NCBI RefSeq assembly: GCF_000430885.1
Contig: NZ_KE387267.1
Span: forward strand, 1 to 64,000
From: Desulfotruncus alcoholivorax DSM 16058
GTDB lineage: Bacteria > Bacillota > Desulfotomaculia > Desulfotomaculales > Desulfallaceae
Reading direction: 5' to 3'
DNA: 64,000 nucleotides
The notes beneath the pieces were generated by a model. It made no database searches, was not told the origin of the DNA, and worked only from the letters and a program-made list of their open reading frames with translations. The position numbers and the translations under genes are program-made. Of this stretch, positions 42,078-51,664 are shown piece after piece (the first letter of the stretch is position 1; every line of letters starts with the position of its first letter).

Positions 42078-42142
42078 CAATGAATAATTATTTATTGAAT
42101 AATATTTAAGGAGGTTTTTAAATTTGGTACCGGAAAATAAGT

Positions 42143-42195
42143 AACCGGGGGCTGGAGTTAAGCAACTAACCCGCCCCCGGTTTGGTTTTGGTTGT
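42143..42195. terminator. Strong terminator
   Basis: AACCGGGGGC (42143-42152) pairs with GCCCCCGGTT (42173-42182), followed by TGGTTTTGG. Confidence 0.75.
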
Positions 42196-42243
42196 ATATT
42201 TCATTCTGTATACTTCGTGATAAGCCAAATTCGATTGGCCCAA

Positions 42244-43413
42244 TTATTGCCGGTCCCCGGTGGAATGGTTTTCCTCTTCCCGCTGGTACAGCACCCGGCG
42301 GGGATAAGGGATTTCAATGCCTGCCCGGTCCAGTGCATATTTAAAACGACGTCGTAATTCGCGTTCTACAGACCATTGCTCACCGGGAATGGTTGGGGCA
42401 ATGGTACGGATATTGACAGAGGAATCGGCAAGTTCGATCACACCCTGGACCTGGGGCTCGTCTAAAATTGTTTCGATATCTCGGTAGGCAATATGGCTTT
42501 CCTGTTTTAACACTTCAATGGCCCGGTCAATGTCTTCCTCGTAAGCAATTCCCACGGTTACCACAGCCATCATTTGTCCCCGGTTGTAGTTGGTCACTTT
42601 AGTTATTTCCCCGTTAGGAATAATGTGCAGCTGCCCTGTCCACTGGCGGATTTTGCAGGTGCGCAGACCGATTTCCTCCACTGTGCCAATTACCCCTGCT
42701 GTTTCTATGAAATCACCGACATTAAATTGATTTTCAAATAAAATAAAAAACCCGCTGATTACGTCTTTAACCAGGTTTTGTGCTCCAAACCCCACGGCCA
42801 GACCCAGTATGCCGGCGCTAGCCAGGATGGCACTGGTGTTGACATTGAGAATTTCCAAAATCATCAACGCGGCCAGGAAAAAAATTATATAAGTAAGCAC
42901 ACTGCGGAGTAATGCTTCAAGAGTCTGGGTCCTCCGTTGCTCATTTAGTTTATGGCGCTCAAAAATTTGTTTAACGGTCAACTGGCCGATACTAATTGCA
43001 AGTTTGGCTCCAACAAGTACTCCCACAATCTTGATAATTTTAACACCTATGGATTTCAGGTCATCCGCTGAAATTACTTTCACATTAAAGATTTGAAGGA
43101 TTAAAATAGCTGCAAAAAAATATCCCCCGTAAAGAAGCAGCGTTTTTAATAAAACCCTGGTTGAGCGGATTATGTTATCTGATACGAGGCGATTGTCTGT
43201 TTCATTATCCTTATTTTCTTCGTTGCTGCCCCTTTCTTTCATTACCCGGTCAAGAATTAAGGATAAAATTTTTATTAGCAAGTAAGTTGTAAATAGTACT
43301 ACCGCTGATAGCCCAATATTGATCAATAAAGATTGAATGTTCGCCGGATTCATGATCCAGTTTCTAACCTGATCGACAGTCATTTGAAGTTGGTCTTGTG
43401 TAATTCTTATCAC
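42244..43413 (-). CDS. MscS-family small-conductance mechanosensitive channel
   Basis: 389 residues from GTG 43413; ATG 43383 is possible. About four membrane helices, the last being the pore helix with the Ala/Gly pattern ASAGILGLAVGFGAQNLVKD followed by the beta domain start VISGFFILFENQFNVGDFIE and VGTVEEIGLRTCKIR. The carboxy-terminal cytoplasmic domain continues to the end. It releases solutes on sudden osmotic down-shift. It is a single gene divergent from the germination operon. Confidence 0.92.
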   Translation of the reverse strand: MIRITQDQLQMTVDQVRNWIMNPANIQSLLINIGLSAVVLFTTYLLIKILSLILDRVMKERGSNEENKDNETDNRLVSDNIIRSTRVLLKTLLLYGGYFFAAILILQIFNVKVISADDLKSIGVKIIKIVGVLVGAKLAISIGQLTVKQIFERHKLNEQRRTQTLEALLRSVLTYIIFFLAALMILEILNVNTSAILASAGILGLAVGFGAQNLVKDVISGFFILFENQFNVGDFIETAGVIGTVEEIGLRTCKIRQWTGQLHIIPNGEITKVTNYNRGQMMAVVTVGIAYEEDIDRAIEVLKQESHIAYRDIETILDEPQVQGVIELADSSVNIRTIAPTIPGEQWSVERELRRRFKYALDRAGIEIPYPRRVLYQREEENHSTGDRQ

Positions 43414-43654
43414 CTGCCTTATTTTATTTTTGCGGTATATTATAGATCACAAGGATATTATACCATGCGAACTGGTGTTTTTGAAGTGATTATCACCCTG
43501 CGGGAGATGACTCTTTCATCCGCGCATCGCCCGTAAATACCATCCGTATCGGATATATCCACATAAACCACCAACTGCCAGGGTATTACTAATATTCGAG
43601 ATTGCTATATGCGGTTTTAATGGTTATTATAGTTGGTTTAAGCCTGACCCCGAG

Positions 43655-45511
43655 GTGGTGGTGGAGTTGTTGAAGTATCTGCTCTACAGGAAGCCAAGTT
43701 TTATACCGTCTGTTTTTGAATCAGGGATTGAGGACCGGATGGATGAGAACTCTAATCAATCCGGCGGGAATAAAAAGGAAGGTTCTGCAAAAGATTCCAC
43801 CGGGTTTGGAAACGGCGGCCGGCAGGATCAAGATGGACGGGGCGGAGGAAAATCGAAAGACGGGGGAGTGAAGAGCAACCCTGTAACAGAGAAAAGGTTT
43901 GCCGGTAAGATAGCGGAAAACAAGGCTATTGACGACATAATGAACAATAAAGTTAGGCTTTATCCGGGCCTGGATAACAATAAGCAGGTGCTGGAGAAAA
44001 TTTTTCGCGTGCCCCAGAACAAGGACCCGGTTTTTAGACCTATCTCAATTGGTACTAAGCCTCCTACCAGAGCGATGCTGCTTTACCTGGATGGGATTAC
44101 CAATACCCAGTTACAGAATAGCACTATCCTGCAGCCGCTGATGCTTCTTTCGGAACTGAGGAATGTTGGCCAGGATGGGGGTGCTGCCGTCGGTAATCAA
44201 GATGATGAAGATTTTATCGAGCGGATAAAGGAGGCGGTACTCCCGAGCAACCAGGTTTCCGAGGCTGAAACTTTCGAACAAGTGGTTAACGATGTGCTAA
44301 ATGGCAACACTGCGTTGATCATCGATGGTTTTGACCGGGCCATACTGATGGAAACCAAAGGCTGGCAGTACCGTAGTGTTGGCAAGCCCCAGGTTGAGGC
44401 GGTAATTAGGGGTCCACAGGAAGGCTTTACCGAGCTGGTCAAAATTAATACCACCCTGGTGCGCAAGATCCTTCACCGCCCCGCTTTGGTAGCCGAATAT
44501 GTCAATGCCGGCGCCGTCGGTCCTGCGCAGTGCGCTGTGATGTATTTGGCGGATGTGGCAAATCCGGATTTGGTCAAGGAAGTAAAAAAACGGCTTGAAT
44601 TAATCCGCGCCGATTATTTAAGCGAACCAGGCCTGGTGGAACAAATGATTGAGGATTCACCCGTAGTTCCGGTTCCTCAGGTGCTTACCACCGAGCGTCC
44701 GGACCGGGTGGCAGCCGGCCTGATCGAAGGCAAGGTGGCTATTTTTATCAACGGTAATCCCTTTGTTATGCTGGTGCCGTGTACTTTTTTCAATCTAACG
44801 CAGTCCCCCGAAGACGCCTACATCAGGTGGCCCGCCGGCTCCTTTATCAGGATTATCCGCTATCTGGGACTGTTTATGGCGCTGCTGCTCCCGGCTCATT
44901 ACATCGCTATCGTGGCTTATCACCCGGAATTTATACCGACGGACCTGCTGCTGGCCATGACTGGAGCCCGGGAAAAGGTGCCATTTCCGTCTATAGTGGA
45001 GGTTCTGGTGATGGAAACGTCCTTTGAACTGATCAGGGAAGCAGGGATCAGGATTCCAGGCACTGTCGGCACCACTCTGGGCATCGTGGGGGCTTTGATT
45101 CTTGGTCAGGCGGCAGTATCGGCCAACATTGTCAGCCCTATTTTGATCATTGTAGTGGCGGTAACCGCTTTGGGCTCATTTGCCATACCCAATTACTCTT
45201 TTTCTTTATCCATAAGGCTATTGCGGTTTGTTTATATTATGTTGGCTTCCGTTATGGGCCTTATGGGTATTTTGGTTGGGGTTTACATACATATTGGGGT
45301 ATTGGTTTCCCTGAAGTCTTTTGGAGTACCTTTTATGGCGCCGGCAGCGCCGGTAACCATTAAGGGGACAGACTACTTCATGCGTGGCCCGGTATGGAGC
45401 CAGGAAGCCCGGCCGGATTATTTGGATCCGTTGAAAACCCGGCGTCAACCCCCAAAAAGCCGCAGCTGGTTGCGGCGGGGCCGCGGCAAGCGGGGCGGAG
45501 GTGGCAAATGA
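43655..45511 (+). CDS. gerKA: Germinant receptor A subunit (GerA family)
   Basis: 618 residues from GTG 43655 behind GAGGTGGTG. An unusual Gly/Asn/Asp/Lys-rich stretch (about residues 28-80) precedes the conserved cytoplasmic domain (NTALIIDGFDRAILMETKGW) and four to five membrane helices (PFVMLVPCTFFNLTQSPEDA; LGIVGALILGQAAVSANIVS). The basic tail is Arg/Gly-rich. With GerKB and GerKC it forms the spore inner-membrane receptor that senses germinants and starts ion release. Stop and next start overlap (ATGA). Confidence 0.93.
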   Translation: MVVELLKYLLYRKPSFIPSVFESGIEDRMDENSNQSGGNKKEGSAKDSTGFGNGGRQDQDGRGGGKSKDGGVKSNPVTEKRFAGKIAENKAIDDIMNNKVRLYPGLDNNKQVLEKIFRVPQNKDPVFRPISIGTKPPTRAMLLYLDGITNTQLQNSTILQPLMLLSELRNVGQDGGAAVGNQDDEDFIERIKEAVLPSNQVSEAETFEQVVNDVLNGNTALIIDGFDRAILMETKGWQYRSVGKPQVEAVIRGPQEGFTELVKINTTLVRKILHRPALVAEYVNAGAVGPAQCAVMYLADVANPDLVKEVKKRLELIRADYLSEPGLVEQMIEDSPVVPVPQVLTTERPDRVAAGLIEGKVAIFINGNPFVMLVPCTFFNLTQSPEDAYIRWPAGSFIRIIRYLGLFMALLLPAHYIAIVAYHPEFIPTDLLLAMTGAREKVPFPSIVEVLVMETSFELIREAGIRIPGTVGTTLGIVGALILGQAAVSANIVSPILIIVVAVTALGSFAIPNYSFSLSIRLLRFVYIMLASVMGLMGILVGVYIHIGVLVSLKSFGVPFMAPAAPVTIKGTDYFMRGPVWSQEARPDYLDPLKTRRQPPKSRSWLRRGRGKRGGGGK

Positions 45512-46614
45512 GCCGGTTCAGGCCCGTTGTAGGTGCTTCTGAAGCTATAACACTACTGTTTATTTTTATTTCGTCCAAGGTTTTTTTAACCTATACGGTT
45601 TTTTACTATCATAAAGGTTTGAATGCCTCCTGGGTTATTCCCCTGATAACTACCATTGCCGGCGTTGTGGTTGCATTATTGCTGGTTGCTTTGCTTAACC
45701 GGTATCCAGGCCTGGATTTGGTTGAAATTGGCGAGGAACTGGCAGGCCCGTATTTAAACCTGCTGTTTGCCTTTTTTTACCTGGCTCTGCTGCTGCTTGG
45801 GGCCGGGATGGCCCTGCGGGGGACCAGTGAAGGTGTGGTGTCAGGGTTTCTTACGGATACGCCAATCAGCCTGGTAATCGCTTTTTTTATCACCGGTACG
45901 ATGGTAGTGAGTTACCTGGGACTTGAGGCTGTTGCCCGTACCGCCAGGTTCTTTGTCTCGGTGTTGGTGGTTACAGCTTTGGTTTTGGTTGCTTTAACCA
46001 TCCCCCTGTGGCACTGGGACGCATTTTTCCCTTTGCTGGGTCCCGGCCCGCTGAAATTGCTGTTGGGGAGTTTAAACTTTACCGGAGACTTTGTGCAAAT
46101 TATATTGCTGGGTTTGATCTGTCATTTTTTGCCGGCCGGCAGGATCAGGGCCATTGGTGTCGGGGGTACGCTCATTGCGGGTTTTTTTCTGTTTTTATTT
46201 ACAACGGTCCCTATTTTGGTATATGATTACCCGCCTGTAACTGAATTAATGCTTCCTTCTTTTGAACTGGCCAGGATCATTAACATGGGCAGGTTCGGCC
46301 AAAGGATGGAGGTTTTATTTGTACCATTATGGGTTTTTGGCAACATGATCTTTCTATCCATCTCCTATTACGCCGCGGCTGTAGTGTTAACCCGTATCTG
46401 TAAACTTAGGGATTACCGCCCGTTTGTATTGGCAGCGACGGTTCTTACTGCGGTCATTGCATTTATTCCACAAAATGTGATCCAGGCGGCATACTGGAGC
46501 CAGCTATATCTGGGCCGTTACAGCTTGGGGATGCTGGTGGCAATTATATTGCTGCTGCTGCTGATTTCCATATTCAGGGGCAAGGGAGGCGGCCTTGATG
46601 AAAAAAGTAATTAG
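45508..46614 (+). CDS. gerKB: Germinant receptor B subunit (GerAB/GerKB permease)
   Basis: 368 residues from ATG 45508, overlapping gerKA by four bases. About ten membrane helices of the permease-like fold; family pattern RPVVGASEAITLLFIFISSK and LLPSF ELARIINMGRFGQR-type region corresponding to the YPxxxAxxxI site of GerAB. This subunit binds the germinant. Its end overlaps gerKC by 17 bases. Confidence 0.93.
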   Translation: MSRFRPVVGASEAITLLFIFISSKVFLTYTVFYYHKGLNASWVIPLITTIAGVVVALLLVALLNRYPGLDLVEIGEELAGPYLNLLFAFFYLALLLLGAGMALRGTSEGVVSGFLTDTPISLVIAFFITGTMVVSYLGLEAVARTARFFVSVLVVTALVLVALTIPLWHWDAFFPLLGPGPLKLLLGSLNFTGDFVQIILLGLICHFLPAGRIRAIGVGGTLIAGFFLFLFTTVPILVYDYPPVTELMLPSFELARIINMGRFGQRMEVLFVPLWVFGNMIFLSISYYAAAVVLTRICKLRDYRPFVLAATVLTAVIAFIPQNVIQAAYWSQLYLGRYSLGMLVAIILLLLLISIFRGKGGGLDEKSN

Positions 46615-47836
46615 CCTTTTGTTAATTGGGTTTCTTCTTTTACTGGTACCCGGCTGTTATGACTACAATGACCCTGATGAAATTGCCTGGGTGTTGGCCG
46701 TTGGACTGGATAAGGGGAAGCAAAACAAATTGACTGTAACTGCTGTTGTTGCGGTGCCCAAGAATATCGCAGGCGGGGGAGGCGGCCAGCCTGCCTCGGG
46801 CGGAGGCGGCGGAGGCGGCTTTTTTACGGTATCAATGGAATCTCCTACTTTTTTAAGTGCCCTGGAACTGCTGGACTCCGTGGTGGACAGGCGGGCTGAT
46901 CTGAGTCACATTAAGTGGTTTGTTTTTTCACGGGCTTTGGCTGAAGAAGGTATAGCGAAGTATATTGATGTTATGGCCAGGTTTCACCAATTTCGCAGGA
47001 CCTCGCACATCATCGTTTGCGAGGGCAGGACCGAAGATTTCCTGTCAAAAGGCGTGCCCAAACTTGAGGATAACGTGGGGAAATATTATGAACTGCTGCA
47101 GAGGGGGTGGCGGTATACCGAGTTTATACCTTTTGATACTTTCGAAAGTTTTTATCTTAAATCCAAAATGCCCGGTGTTGCCCCGCTGGGGATACTGGCA
47201 TCGCTCAACCGTAAAGAGCCCGTATACACCGGTAATTCCCAAAAGGAAAAGGGGAATTACCAGGCGGGAAAGATTCCCCGCAAGGGCGGCGGTGAGTTGG
47301 AATTTATGGGGGCCGCCATATTTAAAGGGGGTAAAATGATTGCCACATTAAATGGGAACCAGGTCGGCGTGCAGAAAATTTTCGACGGCACAATGAAACG
47401 CACATTTATTAATGCGCCCGACCCCAAGCACCCGAATGATTTCATTATTGTTGAGGCCAAGCCGCGCCAAAACCCGCAGGTTGATGTGCAGATAATTGAC
47501 GGTTACCCGCACATAGCCGTTGATATTAAAATGGAGGGGGAAGTGGTCAGCATACAAAGCGGTGAGAATTACACCACCCCGGACAGGCTTTATATTATTG
47601 AGAATGCAGTTGAAAAAATATTATACAAGGAAATTAGTGACACACTGGCTAAGAGCAGGGAAATAGAAGCAGATTTTTTGGGGTTTGGGCTTCATGCCAA
47701 AAAGTTGTTTTTAACTTGGCCGGAATGGGTGGCTTACAACTGGGATGAAAAATACCCTGAAGCGACCTTCGATATCAAAGTGGATTACAAGGTGCGCCGC
47801 ACCGGGTTGTTGCATGAAATGGCGCCTCTGCAATAG
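46598..47836 (+). CDS. gerKC: Germinant receptor C subunit (GerAC/GerKC lipoprotein)
   Basis: 412 residues from ATG 46598. Lipoprotein signal MKKVISLLLIGFLLLLVPGC with lipobox LVPGC, then the GerAC opening YDYNDPDEIAWVLAVGLDKG. An insert with two glycine runs (GGGGG and GGGGGGG, about residues 58-75) interrupts the first domain and is not usual. The tail YPEATFDIKVDYKVRRTG is typical. It is held on the outer face of the spore inner membrane. Confidence 0.92.
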   Translation: MKKVISLLLIGFLLLLVPGCYDYNDPDEIAWVLAVGLDKGKQNKLTVTAVVAVPKNIAGGGGGQPASGGGGGGGFFTVSMESPTFLSALELLDSVVDRRADLSHIKWFVFSRALAEEGIAKYIDVMARFHQFRRTSHIIVCEGRTEDFLSKGVPKLEDNVGKYYELLQRGWRYTEFIPFDTFESFYLKSKMPGVAPLGILASLNRKEPVYTGNSQKEKGNYQAGKIPRKGGGELEFMGAAIFKGGKMIATLNGNQVGVQKIFDGTMKRTFINAPDPKHPNDFIIVEAKPRQNPQVDVQIIDGYPHIAVDIKMEGEVVSIQSGENYTTPDRLYIIENAVEKILYKEISDTLAKSREIEADFLGFGLHAKKLFLTWPEWVAYNWDEKYPEATFDIKVDYKVRRTGLLHEMAPLQ

Positions 47837-47852
47837 GAGTGGTATAGGTAAA

Positions 47853-48047
47853 ATGTATTACGCAGCAATTTTAATTATGGCGGGTCTGGTTTCCCTGCAT
47901 ATTGCCAGTTACGGGTGGTATGCTTTGAAAGAGGAAAAAAACCTGCGCGGGGCGCTGGGGGCCTTTTGCACCGCCGGGGTAACCTTTGCAGCCCCGCTGG
48001 CATTGATTATCTATTACGCTTATTATGCGGCTGATATAAACGGTTGA
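47853..48047 (+). CDS. Small two-helix membrane protein after gerKC
   Basis: 64 residues from ATG 47853 behind AGGAG, 16 bases after gerKC and before the operon terminator. Two membrane helices (YYAAILIMAGLVSLHIASYG; FAAPLALIIYYAYYA) joined by a charged loop. Small GerD-like or GerAD-type membrane subunits are sometimes encoded with germinant receptors, so an accessory role is plausible. No family recognised. Confidence 0.6.
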   Translation: MYYAAILIMAGLVSLHIASYGWYALKEEKNLRGALGAFCTAGVTFAAPLALIIYYAYYAADING

Positions 48048-48048
48048 A

Positions 48049-48078
48049 AAGGAGGGGGATAAGCCCCCCCTTTTTTGG
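48049..48078. terminator. Terminator of the ger operon
   Basis: AAAAGGAGGGGG pairs with CCCCCCCTTTTTT around loop ATAAG; T-run follows on the plus strand. Confidence 0.75.
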
Positions 48079-48079
48079 G

Positions 48080-49231
48080 CTATTGATTTAGTATATGCTT
48101 GGCTATAACAATTCTTTGGATTTGGTTGGTACCCTCATATATCTGGGTGATTTTGGCGTCCCTCATGTAGCGCTCCACGGGGTATTCCTTGCAGTAACCA
48201 TAACCGCCCAGGATTTGTACCGCGTTGGTGGTAACTTCCATGGCGGTGTCGGTGGCGTACATTTTGGCCATTGAGGCCTCCTTGCTATAAGGCAGGCCCA
48301 TATCGCGCATGCGTGCGGCCCGGTATACCAGCATCCGGGCGCAATCTATACGGGTGGCCATATCCGCCAGCATAAACTGGATTGCCTGGAAACTGGCAAT
48401 GTACTTGCCGAACTGCACTCTTTCTTTGGCGTAGTCTTTGGCGACGTCGAAGGCCGCCTGGGCAATACCCAGTCCTTGGGCACCGATACCGATACGTCCT
48501 CCGTCCAGCAGGGCCATGGCAACTTTAAATCCTTCGCCTTCTCTTCCTAAAAGGTTTTCTTTGGGGACAACGGCGTTGTCAAAGATCAATTCGGTGGTTA
48601 TATCGCCGTGCAGGCCCATTTTTTCTTCTGTTTTACCAATAGAAAATCCCGGCGTATTTTTTTCCACCAGCAAGCAGGTAATGCCCTTGTGTCCCTTGCT
48701 TTTGTCCGTGGTTACAAAAGTAACATACACACTGGCCTCCCCGCCGTTGGAGATAAATATCTTGTTGCCGTTGACAATGTAGTGGTCGCCTTCAAGCCTG
48801 GCGGTGGTGGAAAGATTGGCGGGATCGGAACCGGCGTTGGGCTCGGTAAGCGCGAAAGCGCCGATATATTCTCCGCCGGCCAGTTTAGGAATATACTTTT
48901 GCTTTTGCTCTTCGGTTCCAAAGTACAAAATGGGGAAGGTGCCAACCGAGGTATGAACCGCTAATATAACGCCGGTTGAGGCGCAGGCCCGTGAAATTTC
49001 CTCGATGGTGATGATGTAGGAGAGGAAGTCGCAGCCGGCCCCTCCGTATTCCTCGGGAATTGGCACGCCCATCAGACCCAGTTCGGCCATTTTTTCTATA
49101 TTTTCCCGGGGAAATCTACGGGTCCGGTCAATTTCGGCGGCCCGGGGGGCAATTTCATTCTGGGCAAGTTTTCTTACCATATCGCGCATCATTTTTTGCT
49201 CATCAGTAAGTAAATAAGGCATTGCAGTCAC
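48080..49231 (-). CDS. Acyl-CoA dehydrogenase (short-chain type)
   Basis: 383 residues. It oxidises acyl-CoA to enoyl-CoA with FAD (or runs in reverse with an electron-transfer flavoprotein). Signatures are GAFALTEPNAGSDPANLSTT, the substrate/flavin block KIFISNGGEASVYVT and the tail TQIYEGTNQIQRIVIAKHIL holding the catalytic Glu of the butyryl-CoA type. It lies 12 bases after the thiolase on the same strand. Chain length cannot be fixed from sequence, but butyryl/short-chain is most likely. Confidence 0.92.
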   Translation of the reverse strand: MTAMPYLLTDEQKMMRDMVRKLAQNEIAPRAAEIDRTRRFPRENIEKMAELGLMGVPIPEEYGGAGCDFLSYIITIEEISRACASTGVILAVHTSVGTFPILYFGTEEQKQKYIPKLAGGEYIGAFALTEPNAGSDPANLSTTARLEGDHYIVNGNKIFISNGGEASVYVTFVTTDKSKGHKGITCLLVEKNTPGFSIGKTEEKMGLHGDITTELIFDNAVVPKENLLGREGEGFKVAMALLDGGRIGIGAQGLGIAQAAFDVAKDYAKERVQFGKYIASFQAIQFMLADMATRIDCARMLVYRAARMRDMGLPYSKEASMAKMYATDTAMEVTTNAVQILGGYGYCKEYPVERYMRDAKITQIYEGTNQIQRIVIAKHILNQ

Positions 49232-49243
49232 TCCTTTCCTGTA

Positions 49244-50425
49244 CTATTCAACCTTAACCATCACAGCATCACCCTGGGCGGCGCCGCTGCAAATTGCAGC
49301 CACGCCAATGCCGCCACCGCGCCTGCGGAGTTCATATACCAGGGTCATCAGAATGCGGGCACCGCTGGCCCCAATTGGATGTCCAAAGGCAATTGCGCCG
49401 CCGTTTACATTAACCCTGTCGGGGTTCCAACCTGCGATCTTACCGCTTACCAGTGCTACTGCAGCGAACGCTTCATTTACTTCCAGCAGGTCTACCTGGT
49501 CGATGGTCATATTTTTTTGTTTAAGCAGTTTATTAATTGATAGTCCGGGAACAGTGGCAATGTACTTGGCTTCCTGTGATACCGAAGCGTGCCCCAAAAT
49601 GGTAGCCATGGGCTTTAAGCCCAGTTCCGCTGCTTTCTCATTGGACATAACCACCAGGGCTCCGGCACCGTCGTTAACGCCCGGGGCGTTGCCTGCCGTC
49701 ACTGTATTATTAGGATCAAAGACGGGTGGCAGTTTACGCAATGCTTCAAGACTGGTATCGCGCCTGGGACCTTCGTCCGTGTCCACCACCTTGGGATCGC
49801 CTTTCTTCTGGGGAATGTTTACCGGCACAATTTCTTCTTTCAGCCGTCCGCTGTCGATAGCGGCAACTGCCAGTTGCTGGCTGCGCAGTGCCCATTCATC
49901 TTGCTCCTCCCGGCTAACCCCGTATTCTTTGGCGACTTCGCCGCCGTGAATAGCCATGTGCCGGTCGTAGAAGGAGCACCACAACCCGTCGTGCACCATC
50001 AAGTCGGTAAATTTAGTGTCAAACATGCGCAGGCCCCAGCGGGCGTCTTTAACAAAGTAGGGGGCATTGCTCATGCTTTCCATGCCGCCAGCTACAATTA
50101 TGTCGGCATCTCCTGCCCGGATAATCTGGTCCCCGATGGTTACAGCGCGAAGGCCGGAGGCGCATACTTTATTGACAGTTTCGGAAGGGGTTTCCCAGGG
50201 CAGGCCTGCTTCGCGGGTTGCCTGGCGGGATGGAATCTGCCCGCAGCCGCCCTGGAGAACCTGGCCAAAAATAACATTGTCCACGTCGCTGCCTTCAAGG
50301 CCGGCTCTTTTTACCGCTTCGGCTATGGCAATGCCGCCAAGTTTGGTCGCTTTGACGGTCTTTAGCGCACCGCCCAGCTTGGCGAAGGGTGTTCTGGCGG
50401 CGCTTACGATAACAGTCTGACGCAT
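49244..50425 (-). CDS. Acetyl-CoA C-acetyltransferase (thiolase)
   Basis: 393 residues, ATG 50425 behind AAAGGAG. It condenses two acetyl-CoA or splits acetoacetyl-CoA. The active site is complete: nucleophile C88 in [10 protein letters not shown], His in [19 protein letters not shown] and the second Cys in [13 protein letters not shown]. With the following acyl-CoA dehydrogenase it forms a pair for short-chain acid metabolism, to which the CoA-transferase at 20.8 kb might connect. Missing hydroxyacyl-CoA dehydrogenase and crotonase must be elsewhere. Confidence 0.93.
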   Translation of the reverse strand: MRQTVIVSAARTPFAKLGGALKTVKATKLGGIAIAEAVKRAGLEGSDVDNVIFGQVLQGGCGQIPSRQATREAGLPWETPSETVNKVCASGLRAVTIGDQIIRAGDADIIVAGGMESMSNAPYFVKDARWGLRMFDTKFTDLMVHDGLWCSFYDRHMAIHGGEVAKEYGVSREEQDEWALRSQQLAVAAIDSGRLKEEIVPVNIPQKKGDPKVVDTDEGPRRDTSLEALRKLPPVFDPNNTVTAGNAPGVNDGAGALVVMSNEKAAELGLKPMATILGHASVSQEAKYIATVPGLSINKLLKQKNMTIDQVDLLEVNEAFAAVALVSGKIAGWNPDRVNVNGGAIAFGHPIGASGARILMTLVYELRRRGGGIGVAAICSGAAQGDAVMVKVE

Positions 50426-50469
50426 TATTTTACTCCTTTCTAATGCTATATTATTGCATTATAAAATTT

Positions 50470-50645
50470 ATCAAGCCGCTAGCGCGGCACCAGCAGATAA
50501 ATGAACAAGTATGGCGGAGGGCCGGTGGTTCCCCGCAAGTGATGTGCGAAAGCGCCGGTAACAGCACCCGGCGAAGTCCCGTAAGCGAAACCGGGCGAGC
50601 GGGCGTGATGCCCGCGAGAGCCCGCCAGATAATTTATTTTAATAT
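50470..50645. ncRNA. GC-rich structured element, possible ncRNA (HEARO/omega-RNA-like?)
   Basis: An island much richer in GC than its AT-rich flanks. Predicted helices: GCCGC/GCGGC near 50476; a closing pair TGGCGG (50512) with CCGCCA (50621); GCCGGTG (50521) with CACCCGGC near 50568; CCCGG/CCGGG around 50566-50596; GCGGGC/GCCCGC near 50600. Loops include GCGAAAGC, GTAAGC and GTGAT. The order CGAAAG, CCGG, GCACCC recalls RNAs of the HEARO type linked to IscB, from memory only. No IscB gene is near. No open frame fits. Confidence 0.45.
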
Positions 50646-50769
50646 ATTATGCAAAAACCGTACCAGTTTAGCTTTTAGAGCTTACATGCATTGATTTGTA
50701 TTCATTTGGACAGCGCAAAGTTGTATTTTGTACTTAACGTAGACAGTGGCTATCCCGGGTGTAAACATA

Positions 50770-50796
50770 AAAGCCCCGGCAAATTCGGGGCAAAAG
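50770..50796 (-). terminator. Terminator-like hairpin
   Basis: GCCCCG at 50773-50778 pairs with CGGGGC at 50786-50791; on the minus strand TTTTA follows. It is downstream of the biotin carrier gene. Confidence 0.5.
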
Positions 50797-50889
50797 AGCA
50801 TAGTTTGTTGTAAAAATTTAAAGGCCGCATTCCTCCGTTAATTTGGTGGAAATTGGCCACATATCCAACCTAATCAATCACACTATAAG

Positions 50890-51102
50890 CTATTCAAGGG
50901 TCATAATTACCGTGTCGGTATTAACAACATCGCCGGGGGACGCTTTAATTTCTTTCACTGCGCCTTCGGCGGGAGCATAAATTTTAACCATCATCTTCAT
51001 GGCTTCGATGGTGGCAACGGGATCGTTAGCCTTAACCGCATCGCCTACTTTAACGTCGATAGATACCAGTTTCCCTACCATAGGTGATACAACATTAGTC
51101 AT
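50890..51102 (-). CDS. Biotin carboxyl carrier protein domain
   Basis: 70 residues, only the biotinyl domain: MTNVVSPMVGKLVSIDVKVG then the biotin site EAMKM with K36, and GAVKEIKASPGDVVNTD. ATG 51102 has GGAGG upstream. The target lysine should be biotinylated by BirA and serve a carboxylase or decarboxylase (such as methylmalonyl-CoA or oxaloacetate decarboxylase, or pyruvate carboxylase); no such subunits are encoded next to it. Confidence 0.88.
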   Translation of the reverse strand: MTNVVSPMVGKLVSIDVKVGDAVKANDPVATIEAMKMMVKIYAPAEGAVKEIKASPGDVVNTDTVIMTLE

Positions 51103-51664
51103 ATGAGTAACCTCCTTATTTTGCTAAATTAATCGGCACGATTATAAACCGATTTATCCAGGCACATCTTGAAGTACTGCCGGCGCATGCGTCCGGAAGT
51201 TTAAAATTATTTCCCGGCTTGTCCCATAAATTATTTTTCCCTATTGATCGGGCAAATAATCTTAGCTTATGTGGCATAATTGCCGGTTTGAGTGTGACCC
51301 CTCCCCCCTTGCATCTATCTCTAGCTGTCTTTGGCTGTTCTAAAAAAATGTTTTTTTTGTATACCGTATGTACTAGAGAAAATTATTACATATTTCGAAT
51401 GTTACGTCAATTCAAAAAACAAAAATCTTTTCTCTTTGAGATATTGCAGTCCCGGCCAAAGCGTGTTAAAATTAAATGTCAATTAGAGTTAACTGCCGGC
51501 GTAATAACACCGGCTATTTGTTTTTATGGTTTAATTTAGCAAACGTAAAAGGAAATGTTTAATCCGTTGTAGAATAGCATTGTAATTATTAAGGTTTTGG
51601 ATAAAATATTACTGTGCGATGGAAAACATTACATATGACAACTTAAAAGGGGGAGCACATTATA
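51103..51664. other. Intergenic stretch before tig
   Basis: A 106-codon frame at 51219-51539 has no ribosome site and poor composition. GCCGG (51495) with CCGGC (51510) then TATTTGTTTTT may be a weak terminator. The tig promoter should lie at about 51560-51640 (TAAAAT at 51603) but no convincing pair was found. Confidence 0.4.

Noticed and set aside
42124-42144. Six-codon frame after a perfect ribosome site
   Set aside because: Too short to support as a gene; reported only in the neighbour's entry as a possible remnant.
50470-50645. Group II intron or tRNA-like element
   Set aside because: No GTGYG start, domain V or maturase; no cloverleaf or CCA end.
51219-51539. 106-codon frame before tig
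   Set aside because: No ribosome site, no motif, composition like intergenic DNA and no match to neighbours.
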